Shown: positions 32,438-40,141 of the stretch, one piece after another
How positions within the stretch are numbered: the first letter of the stretch is position 1
Layout of the letters: the number at the start of each line of letters is the position of its first letter
Assembly (NCBI RefSeq): GCF_916700565.1
Contig: NZ_CAKAKO010000006.1
Span: forward strand, 124,001-188,000
DNA from: Xenophilus sp. Marseille-Q4582
Lineage (GTDB): Bacteria > Pseudomonadota > Gammaproteobacteria > Burkholderiales > Burkholderiaceae_C
DNA length: 64,000 nt
Reading direction: 5' to 3'
Position numbers and translations under genes: made by a program
Notes under the pieces: generated by a model
Told to the model about the DNA's origin: nothing
The model's input: only the letters and a program-made list of their open reading frames with translations
Database searches by the model: none

Positions 32438-33351
32438 AGCATCCTGTACTCGTGCTGCTGGGGCTGCTGGCCGTGGCCGCGGCACCCGTCTCCCATGCTG
32501 TGGAGATTCTGCGGTGGGAACGCATGCCGCTGGCGGTGCCGCTGAAGGTCGGCCAGGAGCGCATCGTGTTCATCGACCGGAACGTCCGCGTGGGCGTGCC
32601 CGCAGGCGTGGGCGAACGCCTGCGCGTGCAGAGCGCAGGTGGCGCGGTGTACCTGCGCGCCAGCGAGCCGATCGAGCCCACGCGGCTGCAATTGCAGGAC
32701 GCCGACACGGGCGCGCTGATCCTGCTCGACATTGCGGCCGAGCCGCCCAAAGACGGCGAAGCCGAGCTGGAGCCGGTGCGCATCGTCGAGGGCAGCAGCA
32801 CCCCTGCGCGCTACGGCGATCAGCCAGGCGGTGCCGATGAGGCCCCGGCACGCGCCCAGGACCAAGCAGGTACGCGGGCGACCCGGCGCGAAACCCCGGT
32901 TCCGGTCGTCCTGACGCGCTTCGCCGCGCAGAACCTCTACGCGCCGCTGCGCACTGTGGAGTCGCTGCCTGGCGTCATGCGGGTGAACCTGCGCCGTGAC
33001 CTCGACCTCGGCACGCTGATGCCGACGCTGCCGGTGCGCGCGGTCGCGCTCGCGTCGTGGCGTCTGGAAGACCAGTGGGTCACGGCCGTGCGCCTGACCA
33101 ACAGCAGCAGCGGCTGGGTCACGCTCGACCCGCGCGTGCTGCAAGGCGATTTCCTCACCGCCACCTTCCAGCACGAAGCGCTCGGACCGCGCGGGACGCC
33201 CGAGGACACGACCGTCCTGTACCTGGTGACGCGCGGGCACGGCCTCGCGCAATCGCTGCTGCCGGCGATCCACCGCTTCGACCCGGCCGTGCATCTGCCG
33301 CAGCGGGAAGCTGAAGCCGACGATGGCAAGGAGGCCCGCCATGCGCAGTAA
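32434..33351 (+). CDS. PFL_4704 family ICE protein (TraK/VirB9-like)
   Basis: This 305-residue exported protein (TIGR03749) has a 22-residue signal peptide (LLAVAAAPVSHA) and beta-rich domains: EILRWERMPLAVPLKVGQER, VYLRASEPIEPTRLQLQD and a C-terminal block with TAVRLTNSSSGWVTLDPR and FLTATFQHEALGPRG. This is the pattern of TraK/VirB9-type core-complex proteins. Its stop overlaps the next gene by 11 bp. Confidence 0.85.
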   Translation: MKHPVLVLLGLLAVAAAPVSHAVEILRWERMPLAVPLKVGQERIVFIDRNVRVGVPAGVGERLRVQSAGGAVYLRASEPIEPTRLQLQDADTGALILLDIAAEPPKDGEAELEPVRIVEGSSTPARYGDQPGGADEAPARAQDQAGTRATRRETPVPVVLTRFAAQNLYAPLRTVESLPGVMRVNLRRDLDLGTLMPTLPVRAVALASWRLEDQWVTAVRLTNSSSGWVTLDPRVLQGDFLTATFQHEALGPRGTPEDTTVLYLVTRGHGLAQSLLPAIHRFDPAVHLPQREAEADDGKEARHAQ

Positions 33352-34759
33352 CGGCTTGCTCAAGTGGCTGATGATCCCGGTCGCCTTGCTGGTGCTGTTC
33401 GTTGCCATCCGGCTGTTCTCCGGTGGAAGCACGTCGGCACCGCCCGCCGCGGATGCTGGCTCCAAGCTCACGCCCGAGGAAATGAAGGCGTTGGGCATCG
33501 AAGGCGATACCCCGCGCGATACCGTGGCAACGCTCGTCGCCCAGGTGAAACAGTTGCGCACCGAGCTTCAGACCGCGCTGACCGACAACAAGTCGCAGCG
33601 CGAGGAAAACCAGCGGCTGCGCCAGCGGGAGAACTCCATTGATCAGCGCATCAATTCGGCCCTCGAATCCGAGCGCTCCAACCTGCGCCGCGACCAGGAA
33701 CAGGCGGCCAGCGCGCGCCAGCAGACCGAGGGGCTGCTCGCCGACCTGCAGCGGCGCCTGGACAGCATTGGCGGGCGCGGCGGCGGTCACGCTGATCTGC
33801 CGGTGGGCCTGGGGCTGCGCGGCGGCGACGAGGCCGGCATGGAAGGCGGCATGCGCTGGGTCGAACCGGACGACGCGAAGAAGGCCGAGGGCCGCAATGG
33901 CAGTCGTGGCGCAGGCAGCGGCATGAGCTTCCCGACGAGCTTCGGCCCGGCACAAAGCACACTGGAAACCACCGCGGAAACCGTGGCGAACGCCGGCGCA
34001 GGTGCGGCAGGCGTCAAGAGCGCCAAGCCGGTCTATACCGTGCCGACCAACTCGACACTGATGGGCTCCGTGGCGATGACGGCGCTGATTGGGCGCGTGC
34101 CGATCGACGGGACGGTGAACGATCCGTACCCCTTCAAGGTGCTGGTCGGGCCGGACAATCTGACTGCCAACGGCATCGACATTCCCGACGTGGCCGGCGC
34201 GGTGTTCTCCGGAACCGCATCGGGCGACTGGACGCTCTCGTGCGTGCGCGGCCAGGTTCGCAGCATCACCTTCGTCTTCAACGACGGCACGATCCGCACG
34301 ATTCCCGAAGACCGCGAAGGCAACCAGCAGAACAACCAGCAGCGCGACGGCCTGGGCTGGATCAGCGACCCGCACGGCATCCCGTGCGTCAGCGGCGAAC
34401 GGCGCAGCAACGCCCAGCAGTACCTCGGGTCGCAAGCTCTGATCACCGCGGCCGGAGCCGGCGTGGCCTCGCTCATCGAGAGCGACAGCGGCCGCATGTC
34501 CTACGTCGGCTCGGACGGCGCCATCGGCACCGTGGGCATCAGCGGCAAGGAAGCAGTCGGCCAGATCCTCGCGGGCGGCGTCCGGGACATGTCGACCTGG
34601 GTCAACAAGCTCTACGGACAGGCTTTCGCCGCCGTCTATGTGCAGCCAGGCGCCAAGGTCGCCGTCCACCTCGAAAAGCCGCTGGCCATCGATCACGACC
34701 CCGAAGGCCGGCGCGTCGATCACCGTGCAGGAGAAAGCCATGCGCTCGAACTCGATTAA
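33341..34759 (+). CDS. PFL_4705 family ICE protein (TraB/VirB10-like)
   Basis: This 472-residue protein (TIGR03752) has an inner-membrane helix (residues 7-25), a coiled coil (about 65-140, with QREENQRLRQRENSI heptads), a glycine-rich linker and a periplasmic domain with TNSTLMGSVAMTALIGRVP and VEGDWTLSCVRGQ-type motifs. It would span the periplasm as the VirB10/TraB component. AAGGAGG before 33341 selects this ATG over one 18 bp upstream. The next gene overlaps by 20 bp. Confidence 0.88.
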   Translation: MRSNGLLKWLMIPVALLVLFVAIRLFSGGSTSAPPAADAGSKLTPEEMKALGIEGDTPRDTVATLVAQVKQLRTELQTALTDNKSQREENQRLRQRENSIDQRINSALESERSNLRRDQEQAASARQQTEGLLADLQRRLDSIGGRGGGHADLPVGLGLRGGDEAGMEGGMRWVEPDDAKKAEGRNGSRGAGSGMSFPTSFGPAQSTLETTAETVANAGAGAAGVKSAKPVYTVPTNSTLMGSVAMTALIGRVPIDGTVNDPYPFKVLVGPDNLTANGIDIPDVAGAVFSGTASGDWTLSCVRGQVRSITFVFNDGTIRTIPEDREGNQQNNQQRDGLGWISDPHGIPCVSGERRSNAQQYLGSQALITAAGAGVASLIESDSGRMSYVGSDGAIGTVGISGKEAVGQILAGGVRDMSTWVNKLYGQAFAAVYVQPGAKVAVHLEKPLAIDHDPEGRRVDHRAGESHALELD

Positions 34760-35180
34760 GGGCCTCGCGCTGGCCGCGGCCGTCGCCGTGCTCAGCGGTT
34801 GCGCCACCAGCAAGGAAGAACTGCTGACCCATAGCGACCGCACCATGATGGACATCTGGCAGCAGGAAACGGGTGGCGGCGGCAGTGGCACCGGCCAGGT
34901 CGCGCGCCGGCAGTTGCTCGACGCGCGCCAGAGCCTGCGCCGGCCGCTGACCGACGCCGATGTGCAGGCTGCGCCCGTCGAGCAGATGCGCTACACGCGC
35001 ACGGCGCGCAACGAGGTTTATCGCCAGTTCCAGCGCCTGCCCAACCCCGATCTCGTCATGTATGTGTACCCGCACCTGGCGGGCACGGACCCCGTGCCGG
35101 TTCCGGGCTACACGACGGTCTTCCCCCTGTACCAGCGCGTGCAGTACGCCATGCCCGGTGAACGGCTGGAGGACTATTGA
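34740..35180 (+). CDS. TIGR03751 family transfer region lipoprotein (TraV/VirB7-like)
   Basis: This 146-residue protein has a lipoprotein signal peptide with lipobox LSGC (Cys21). The mature part is short and rich in Arg/Gln, with VEQMRYTRTARNEVYRQFQRLPNPDL and a VPVPGYTTVFPLYQR motif. It should sit in the outer membrane as the VirB7/TraV-type partner of the TraB/TraK-like core proteins encoded just upstream. Its stop codon overlaps the ATG of the ATPase gene by one base. Confidence 0.87.
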   Translation: MRSNSIKGLALAAAVAVLSGCATSKEELLTHSDRTMMDIWQQETGGGGSGTGQVARRQLLDARQSLRRPLTDADVQAAPVEQMRYTRTARNEVYRQFQRLPNPDLVMYVYPHLAGTDPVPVPGYTTVFPLYQRVQYAMPGERLEDY

Positions 35181-38056
35181 TGCGCTGGGAACTTCCCTGG
35201 CCGAAGCTGGCCGCATCCGGCACCGGCGACGAAGAGAAGCCGGACGGCTGGCAGCGCCACGTCGAGGCCTTGCGCCAGGCCGGCGTCCCTGAACCCGGCG
35301 CAGCGGTCCAGGGCCGCAGGCCGGCGACGGTAGCCGACGAGCAGGCGCTGTACGACGTCGCGCCGTCGTTCGCGGAACTGCTGCCTTGGGTGGAGTTCTT
35401 GCCGCAGTCGAAGTCCATGCTGCTGGAGGATGGGCAGTCGGTCGCTGCCTTCTACGAGCTGGTGCCGCTGGGCACCGAGGGGCGGGAGCCCGGCTGGCTC
35501 GCGCATGCCCGCGATGCCTTGGAGAACGCGCTCCAGGACTCGTTCGATGAGCTGGACGAAAACCCCTGGGTACTCCAGCTCTATGCCCAGGACGAGCCCA
35601 GCTTCGACCAGTACATGCAGACCCTGCGCGACTACGTGCAGCCGCGTGCCCGCGGCACCGCTTTCACCGAGTTCTACTTGCGCTTCTTCGGCCACCACCT
35701 GCGCGCGGTCGCCAAGCCGGGCGGCCTGTTCGAGGACACGGTGGTCACGCGGCTGCGCTGGCGCGGCCAGACGCGGCGGGTGCGCATGGTGATCTATCGC
35801 CGTGCAACTGGGCAGGCAAGCCGCCGCGGCCAGACGCCCGAGCAGATGCTGAACATCGTCTGCGACCGCCTGTGCGGCGGCCTGGCGAACGCCGGCATCC
35901 AGGCACGGCGCATGGTCGCAGCCGACGTCCACGACTGGCTGCTGCGGTGGTTCAATCCGCGCCCGGCGATGCTTGGACCGAGTGCAGAGGACCGGGAGCG
36001 CTTCTACGCGCTGGCGCGCTACCCCGACAGCACCGAAGAAAGCGAGGCCGGCGAAATCGAGCTGGCGAGCGGGCGGGATTTCAGCCAGCGGCTGTTCTTC
36101 GGCCAGCCACGCTCCGACGTGGAGCACGGCACCTGGTATTTCGACGGCATGCCGCACCGCGTGCTGATCACCGACCGGCTGCGCATGCCGCCCGGCACCG
36201 GACACCTGACCGGCGAGACCCGCAAAGGGGATGCCATCAACACGCTGTTCGACCAGATGCCGGAAGACACCTTGCTGTGTCTCACGATGGTCGCCACGCC
36301 GCAGGATGTCCTGGAAGCGGATCTCAACCACCTGGCGAAGAAGGCCGTGGGCGAGACGCTGGCGTCGGAGCAGACGTTGAAGGACGTGCAGGAAGCCCGC
36401 TCCCTCATCGGCAGCGCACACAAGCTCTACCGGGGGACGCTGGCATTCTACCTGCGCGGACGCGACGAAGCGGAACTGGACCGGCGCGGCCTGGACCTGG
36501 CGAACGTGATGCTCAATGCTGGCTTGCAGCCGGTGCGCGAGGACGACGAGGTGGCGCCGCTCAACAGCTACTTGCGGTGGCTGCCATGCTGCTACAACCC
36601 CGGCCAGGATCGGCGCAAGTGGTACACCCAACTGATGTTCGCTCAGCACGCGGCGAACCTGTCGCCGGTGTGGGGCCGCGCTCAAGGTACGGGGCACCCG
36701 GGCATCACGATGTTCAACCGCGGTGGCGGGCCGATCACCTTCGACCCGCTCAGCCGCCTGGATCGGCAGATGAACGCCCATCTGTTCCTGTTCGGCCCCA
36801 CCGGCTCCGGCAAGAGCGCCACGCTCAACAACCTCTTGAATCAGGTCACGGCCATCTACCGACCGCGGCTGTTCATCGTGGAGGCTGGCAACAGCTTCGG
36901 CCTGTTCAGCGACTTCGCACGCATGCTCGGGCTGACGGTAAACCGGGTCAAGCTGGCCCCAGGTTCGGGCATCAGCCTCGCGCCATTCGCAGACGCGCGT
37001 CGGCTGATCGAGACGCCCAGCGACGTGCAGACGCTCGACGCCGACGCGCTGGATGAAGACCCGCCACCAGATGCCTCGGCCATGGAGGCGGACGAGCAGC
37101 GCGACGTGCTCGGCGAACTGGAGATCACGGCGCGGCTGATGATCACGGGCGGAGAGGACAAGGAGGAAGCCCGGATGACGCGGGCTGACCGCTCGCTGAT
37201 CCGTCAGTGCATCCTCGACGCCGCCGAGCACTGCGTGGCCGACAAACGCACGGTGCTTACGCGCGACGTGCGCAACGCGTTGCGCGCCCGCGGCCAGGAC
37301 CCGACGCTGCCCGAAATGCGCCGCGTGCGGCTGCTGGAGATGGCGGATGCGATGGACATGTTCTGTCAAGGCACGGACGGCGAAATGTTCGACCGCGACG
37401 GCACGCCGTGGCCCGAAGCCGACATCACCTTGGTTGACCTCGCGACATACGCCCGCGAGGGCTACAACGCGCAGCTCTCCATCGCTTACATCAGCCTGAT
37501 CAGCACGGTGAACAACATCGCCGAGCGCGACCAATACCTGGGACGCCCGATCATCAACGTCACCGACGAAGGCCACATCATCACGAAGAACCCGCTGCTC
37601 GCGCCCTACGTCGTGAAAATTACAAAGATGTGGAGGAAATTGGGGGCCTGGTTCTGGCTCGCGACGCAGAACATCGACGACCTGCCGCGCGCCGCGGAGC
37701 CCATGCTCAACATGATCGAGTGGTGGATCTGTCTCAGCATGCCGCCCGATGAAGTTGAGAAGATCGCGCGGTTCCGCGAACTCTCGCCCGCGCAGAAGGC
37801 GCTGATGCTTTCGGCGCGCAAGGAAGCGGGGAAATTCACCGAAGGCGTCATCCTCTCCAAGAGCATGGAAGTGCTGTTCCGCGCCGTGCCGCCGTCCCTG
37901 TACCTCGCCCTCGCGCAGACAGAACCCGAGGAGAAGGCCGAACGCTACCAGCTCATGCAGCAGTACGGCTGCACCGAACTGGAAGCGGCTTTCAAGGTGG
38001 CCGAGAAGATCGACCAGGCCCGCGGCATCGAGTCGCCGGCCCTGGAACTGTCGTAA
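35180..38056 (+). CDS. traC: Conjugative transfer ATPase, PFL_4706/TraC family (VirB4-like)
   Basis: This 958-residue protein (TIGR03744) powers assembly of the channel and pilus. The N-terminal 450 residues form the VirB4-type domain (GHLTGETRKGDAINTLFDQM, RGTLAFYLRGRD). Walker A is FGPTGSGKSATL at about residue 540. Walker B is INVTDEGH at about 795. The C-terminal lobe ends with AERYQLMQQYGCTELEAAFKVAE. The ATG at 35180 overlaps the lipoprotein stop; a TTG one codon earlier is possible but unnecessary. No membrane helix is visible. Confidence 0.93.
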   Translation: MRWELPWPKLAASGTGDEEKPDGWQRHVEALRQAGVPEPGAAVQGRRPATVADEQALYDVAPSFAELLPWVEFLPQSKSMLLEDGQSVAAFYELVPLGTEGREPGWLAHARDALENALQDSFDELDENPWVLQLYAQDEPSFDQYMQTLRDYVQPRARGTAFTEFYLRFFGHHLRAVAKPGGLFEDTVVTRLRWRGQTRRVRMVIYRRATGQASRRGQTPEQMLNIVCDRLCGGLANAGIQARRMVAADVHDWLLRWFNPRPAMLGPSAEDRERFYALARYPDSTEESEAGEIELASGRDFSQRLFFGQPRSDVEHGTWYFDGMPHRVLITDRLRMPPGTGHLTGETRKGDAINTLFDQMPEDTLLCLTMVATPQDVLEADLNHLAKKAVGETLASEQTLKDVQEARSLIGSAHKLYRGTLAFYLRGRDEAELDRRGLDLANVMLNAGLQPVREDDEVAPLNSYLRWLPCCYNPGQDRRKWYTQLMFAQHAANLSPVWGRAQGTGHPGITMFNRGGGPITFDPLSRLDRQMNAHLFLFGPTGSGKSATLNNLLNQVTAIYRPRLFIVEAGNSFGLFSDFARMLGLTVNRVKLAPGSGISLAPFADARRLIETPSDVQTLDADALDEDPPPDASAMEADEQRDVLGELEITARLMITGGEDKEEARMTRADRSLIRQCILDAAEHCVADKRTVLTRDVRNALRARGQDPTLPEMRRVRLLEMADAMDMFCQGTDGEMFDRDGTPWPEADITLVDLATYAREGYNAQLSIAYISLISTVNNIAERDQYLGRPIINVTDEGHIITKNPLLAPYVVKITKMWRKLGAWFWLATQNIDDLPRAAEPMLNMIEWWICLSMPPDEVEKIARFRELSPAQKALMLSARKEAGKFTEGVILSKSMEVLFRAVPPSLYLALAQTEPEEKAERYQLMQQYGCTELEAAFKVAEKIDQARGIESPALELS

Positions 38057-38069
38057 ACCGGAGAACGCC

Positions 38070-38855
38070 ATGGAACAGAAACGTCCTTCCATTCCGATGC
38101 AGGTCCAGGCGTTCCGCCGTCGCCGCTGGCGGCCTCGCTGGCCCTGGGTATTGGCTGCTGCGCTGGTCGCGCTGCTGCTGATCTGGCTGGTGTCCCGGAC
38201 GCCCGGCGAATCCTCAGCGCCGTCGCGCGCGCCGGTCAGCACGGCGCAGGTCGCTGGGCCACCCTGGCAGATGGGCAACCCGGAAGGCCGTTTCACGCTG
38301 ACGCTCTATGCCGACCTGGAATGCCCGTTCTGCCGGGAGTATTTCCCGCAGCTCAAGCGCTGGGTCGGCAACAACACCGACGTGGCGCTGCAATGGCATC
38401 ACCAGCCGCTGGCCGCGCACGAGCCTGCCGCGTCGGCCGAGGCACGTCTGGCCGAGTGCGCCGCCGAAGCGGGCGGGCATGCGGCGTTCTGGCAGGCGGT
38501 CGAATGGGTCTATGCCCACACGCGCAGCGACGGCCAGGGCTTGCCCGATGGCTTGCGTTACCCCGAAACAACGTCAGCCATCGAACAGTGCATGGCTAGC
38601 GAGCGCCCCAACGTGGCCATCCGCGCGCAGGCCGCGGAAGCCACCAAGAGCGGCGTGACCGCCACGCCGTCGCTGCGACTGCTCGATCGCCAGACGGGCC
38701 AGGCCATCCTGTTGCAGGGGCCGATCGAGGGCGATGCCTTGCTCTCGGCCATGGACCTGCTGGCGGCCGGGGAAATGGCCAGCGACGCGCCGGGTTCGCC
38801 CGCCACCCCCACATCCGAAATGCCTGCCGACGTTGTCGGCGACATGCCCAGGTAG
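38070..38855 (+). CDS. Membrane-anchored DsbA/DsbG-like thiol oxidoreductase
   Basis: This 261-residue protein has one N-terminal membrane anchor (residues 25-43) after a basic cytoplasmic start, then a thioredoxin-fold domain with ECPFCREYFP (Cys85, Cys88) and a cis-proline motif VTATPSLRL (about 195). It should handle disulfide bonds of periplasmic transfer proteins such as the cysteine-rich TraU-like protein downstream. The last 35 coding bases overlap hairpin 1 of leader element copy 5, and the stop TAG lies in hairpin 2. Confidence 0.85.
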   Translation: MEQKRPSIPMQVQAFRRRRWRPRWPWVLAAALVALLLIWLVSRTPGESSAPSRAPVSTAQVAGPPWQMGNPEGRFTLTLYADLECPFCREYFPQLKRWVGNNTDVALQWHHQPLAAHEPAASAEARLAECAAEAGGHAAFWQAVEWVYAHTRSDGQGLPDGLRYPETTSAIEQCMASERPNVAIRAQAAEATKSGVTATPSLRLLDRQTGQAILLQGPIEGDALLSAMDLLAAGEMASDAPGSPATPTSEMPADVVGDMPR

Positions 38856-38900
38856 CCCTCGGTCTTGAAGGCTACGGCGCGGCTCGCCGCGCTGACCGCT
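38821..38900 (+). promoter_or_regulatory. Three-hairpin leader element, copy 5
   Basis: Hairpin 1 pairs GCCGAC (38826-38831) with GTCGGC (38835-38840) around GTT. The linker GACATGCCC follows. Hairpin 2 pairs GTAGCC (38852-38857) with GGCTAC (38870-38875). Hairpin 3 pairs GCGCGG with CCGCGC. The element starts inside the preceding coding sequence, and the next gene begins about 140 bp downstream. Confidence 0.7.
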
Positions 38901-38983
38901 ACCCGTTCGCTTTCGCATCCTGGCCGCGAACAATCACCGCCGCGCGGTGATGGATGCACCTTGTTCCGCTGTTTCCATCCCCA

Positions 38984-39031
38984 GGAGGGCTTGCCCTCCC
39001 AGGGTGGCGCCCTCCGCTCACTTTCTGGAGG
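38984..39031 (+). promoter_or_regulatory. Two-state leader switch over the ribosome binding site
   Basis: GGAGGGC (38984-38990) can pair with either of two GCCCTCC copies, at 38993-38999 or 39009-39015. The second copy includes CCTCC, which can instead pair with the Shine-Dalgarno GGAGG (39027-39031) of the RadC-like gene. This is the same layout as at 12753-12809. Confidence 0.6.
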
Positions 39032-39037
39032 TCCGCC

Positions 39038-39532
39038 ATGTCTCTCGTCGCCAACGACTCCTGCGTGGAGCCACGTTTTGCCCCCATGTCCCAATCCGAT
39101 GACTGGATCATCCGGCAAGCCATCGCGCTGCTGGAGCAGCGGGTCTTCAAGAAGGGGCCATCCCTGGAGAGGCCTGCCGCCGTCAAGGACTACCTGCGCC
39201 TGAAACTGGCCGCCGAGCCCAATGAAGTCTTCGCCATCGTGTTCCTCAACAGCATGCACGAGGTGCTGGCCTACGAGCCGATGTTCAGAGGCACGATCCA
39301 TTCGACCTCGGTGCATGCGCGTCCGATCGTGCAGCGTGCCTTGGAACTGAATGCGGCAGCGGTCATTTTTTCTCACCAACACCCTTCGGGCTGCACGGAG
39401 CCGTCGAGCGCGGACCGTGCGTTGACCCAAACGCTGAGGGCCGCGTTGTCGCTGATCGACGTGAGGGTGCTGGATCACCTCATCGTCGGCCAGGGCACGC
39501 CGTACTCGTTCGCGGAATCCGGCCTGCTGTAG
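39038..39532 (+). CDS. RadC-like JAB/MPN domain protein
   Basis: This 164-residue protein is the JAB-like domain of RadC without the N-terminal helix-hairpin-helix part, as usual for ICE copies. The metal motif is seen as FSHQHPSGCTEPSSAD (about residues 109-124), together with EVFAIVFLNSMHEVLAYEPMFRGTI. CTGGAGG precedes the ATG. It is followed by an intrinsic terminator, so it forms a separate unit inside the transfer region. The biochemical activity of RadC-like proteins is unresolved. Confidence 0.87.
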   Translation: MSLVANDSCVEPRFAPMSQSDDWIIRQAIALLEQRVFKKGPSLERPAAVKDYLRLKLAAEPNEVFAIVFLNSMHEVLAYEPMFRGTIHSTSVHARPIVQRALELNAAAVIFSHQHPSGCTEPSSADRALTQTLRAALSLIDVRVLDHLIVGQGTPYSFAESGLL

Positions 39533-39557
39533 CGACGGCATCGGCTCCCTGATCCAC

Positions 39558-39583
39558 GCGGAGGCTTCGGCCTCCGCTTTTTC
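39558..39583 (+). terminator. Intrinsic terminator
   Basis: GCGGAGGC (39558-39565) pairs perfectly with GCCTCCGC (39570-39577) around TTCG, followed by TTTTTC. It ends the RadC-like unit before the next transfer operon. Confidence 0.9.
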
Positions 39584-39624
39584 ATGGGCGCGAGACAAGC
39601 AGGTATGCGGGCAGTGCGCGATGC

Positions 39625-39676
39625 GCATTGTTTGTTGGGGCCGCGTCGGCTTCGCGTTTGACTACTGCTCTGATCA
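39625..39676 (+). promoter_or_regulatory. Shared promoter-like element of the transfer operons, copy 3
   Basis: GCATTGTTTGTTGGG (39625-39639) repeats the box at 23046. TACTGCTCTGATCA (39663-39676) resembles the patch at 30309-30323 at a similar distance. It lies directly upstream of the PFL_4709-family gene and after a terminator, where a promoter is required. Confidence 0.5.
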
Positions 39677-39694
39677 ACTTCAAGGGCACGCGAC

Positions 39695-40141
39695 ATGACA
39701 GCATCCCTTTCCAGGTTCGCGCCGGGCTGGCGAACCCTCGGCCGGGCCGTGGCGCTGCCGGCAGCCCTGGCCGTTTTCAGCCCGGCCACCTTCGCCGCCG
39801 ACGTGGTGGTCGTCACCGACAGCCGCCACCCGGTCAAGACCATGGGCGGCGAGCGGCTGATCGAGCTGGACGAAGCCCACAGGATTGAAGCGGAGCTTTC
39901 CGCGGGACTGCCCACCGACCCCGAACAGGCGACGGCCATCGTCAAGCGCCGGCTGAATGGCGGCGGTGCCGATCTGCAGCGACGCATCGCTTCCGCATAC
40001 CAAGGCGTTACCGACGCATGGAGCCTCGGCATCACCAGCCTCCCGGCCGTGGTGGTGGACAGGCGCTATGTGGTCTATGGCGAGCCGGATGTGGCTCGCG
40101 CTGTCGCGCGCATCGAGCAGCACCGGAGGACCCAGCCGTGA
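39695..40141 (+). CDS. PFL_4709 family ICE protein (DUF1525)
   Basis: This 148-residue exported protein (TIGR03757) has a signal peptide of about 34 residues (LAVFSPATFAAD). The mature domain contains VVVVTDSRHPVK, RLIELDEAHRIEAEL and a C-terminal LPAVVVDRRYVVYGEPDVARAV, a thioredoxin-like pattern related to TrbC of F-type systems. It begins the third transfer operon. Its stop overlaps the GTG start of the next gene (GTGA). Confidence 0.85.
   Translation: MTASLSRFAPGWRTLGRAVALPAALAVFSPATFAADVVVVTDSRHPVKTMGGERLIELDEAHRIEAELSAGLPTDPEQATAIVKRRLNGGGADLQRRIASAYQGVTDAWSLGITSLPAVVVDRRYVVYGEPDVARAVARIEQHRRTQP

Noticed and set aside
35174-38296. A 1040-codon open frame on the minus strand
   Set aside because: It is exactly antisense to the VirB4-like traC gene, arises from GC-rich third positions and has no ribosome binding site or recognisable domain.
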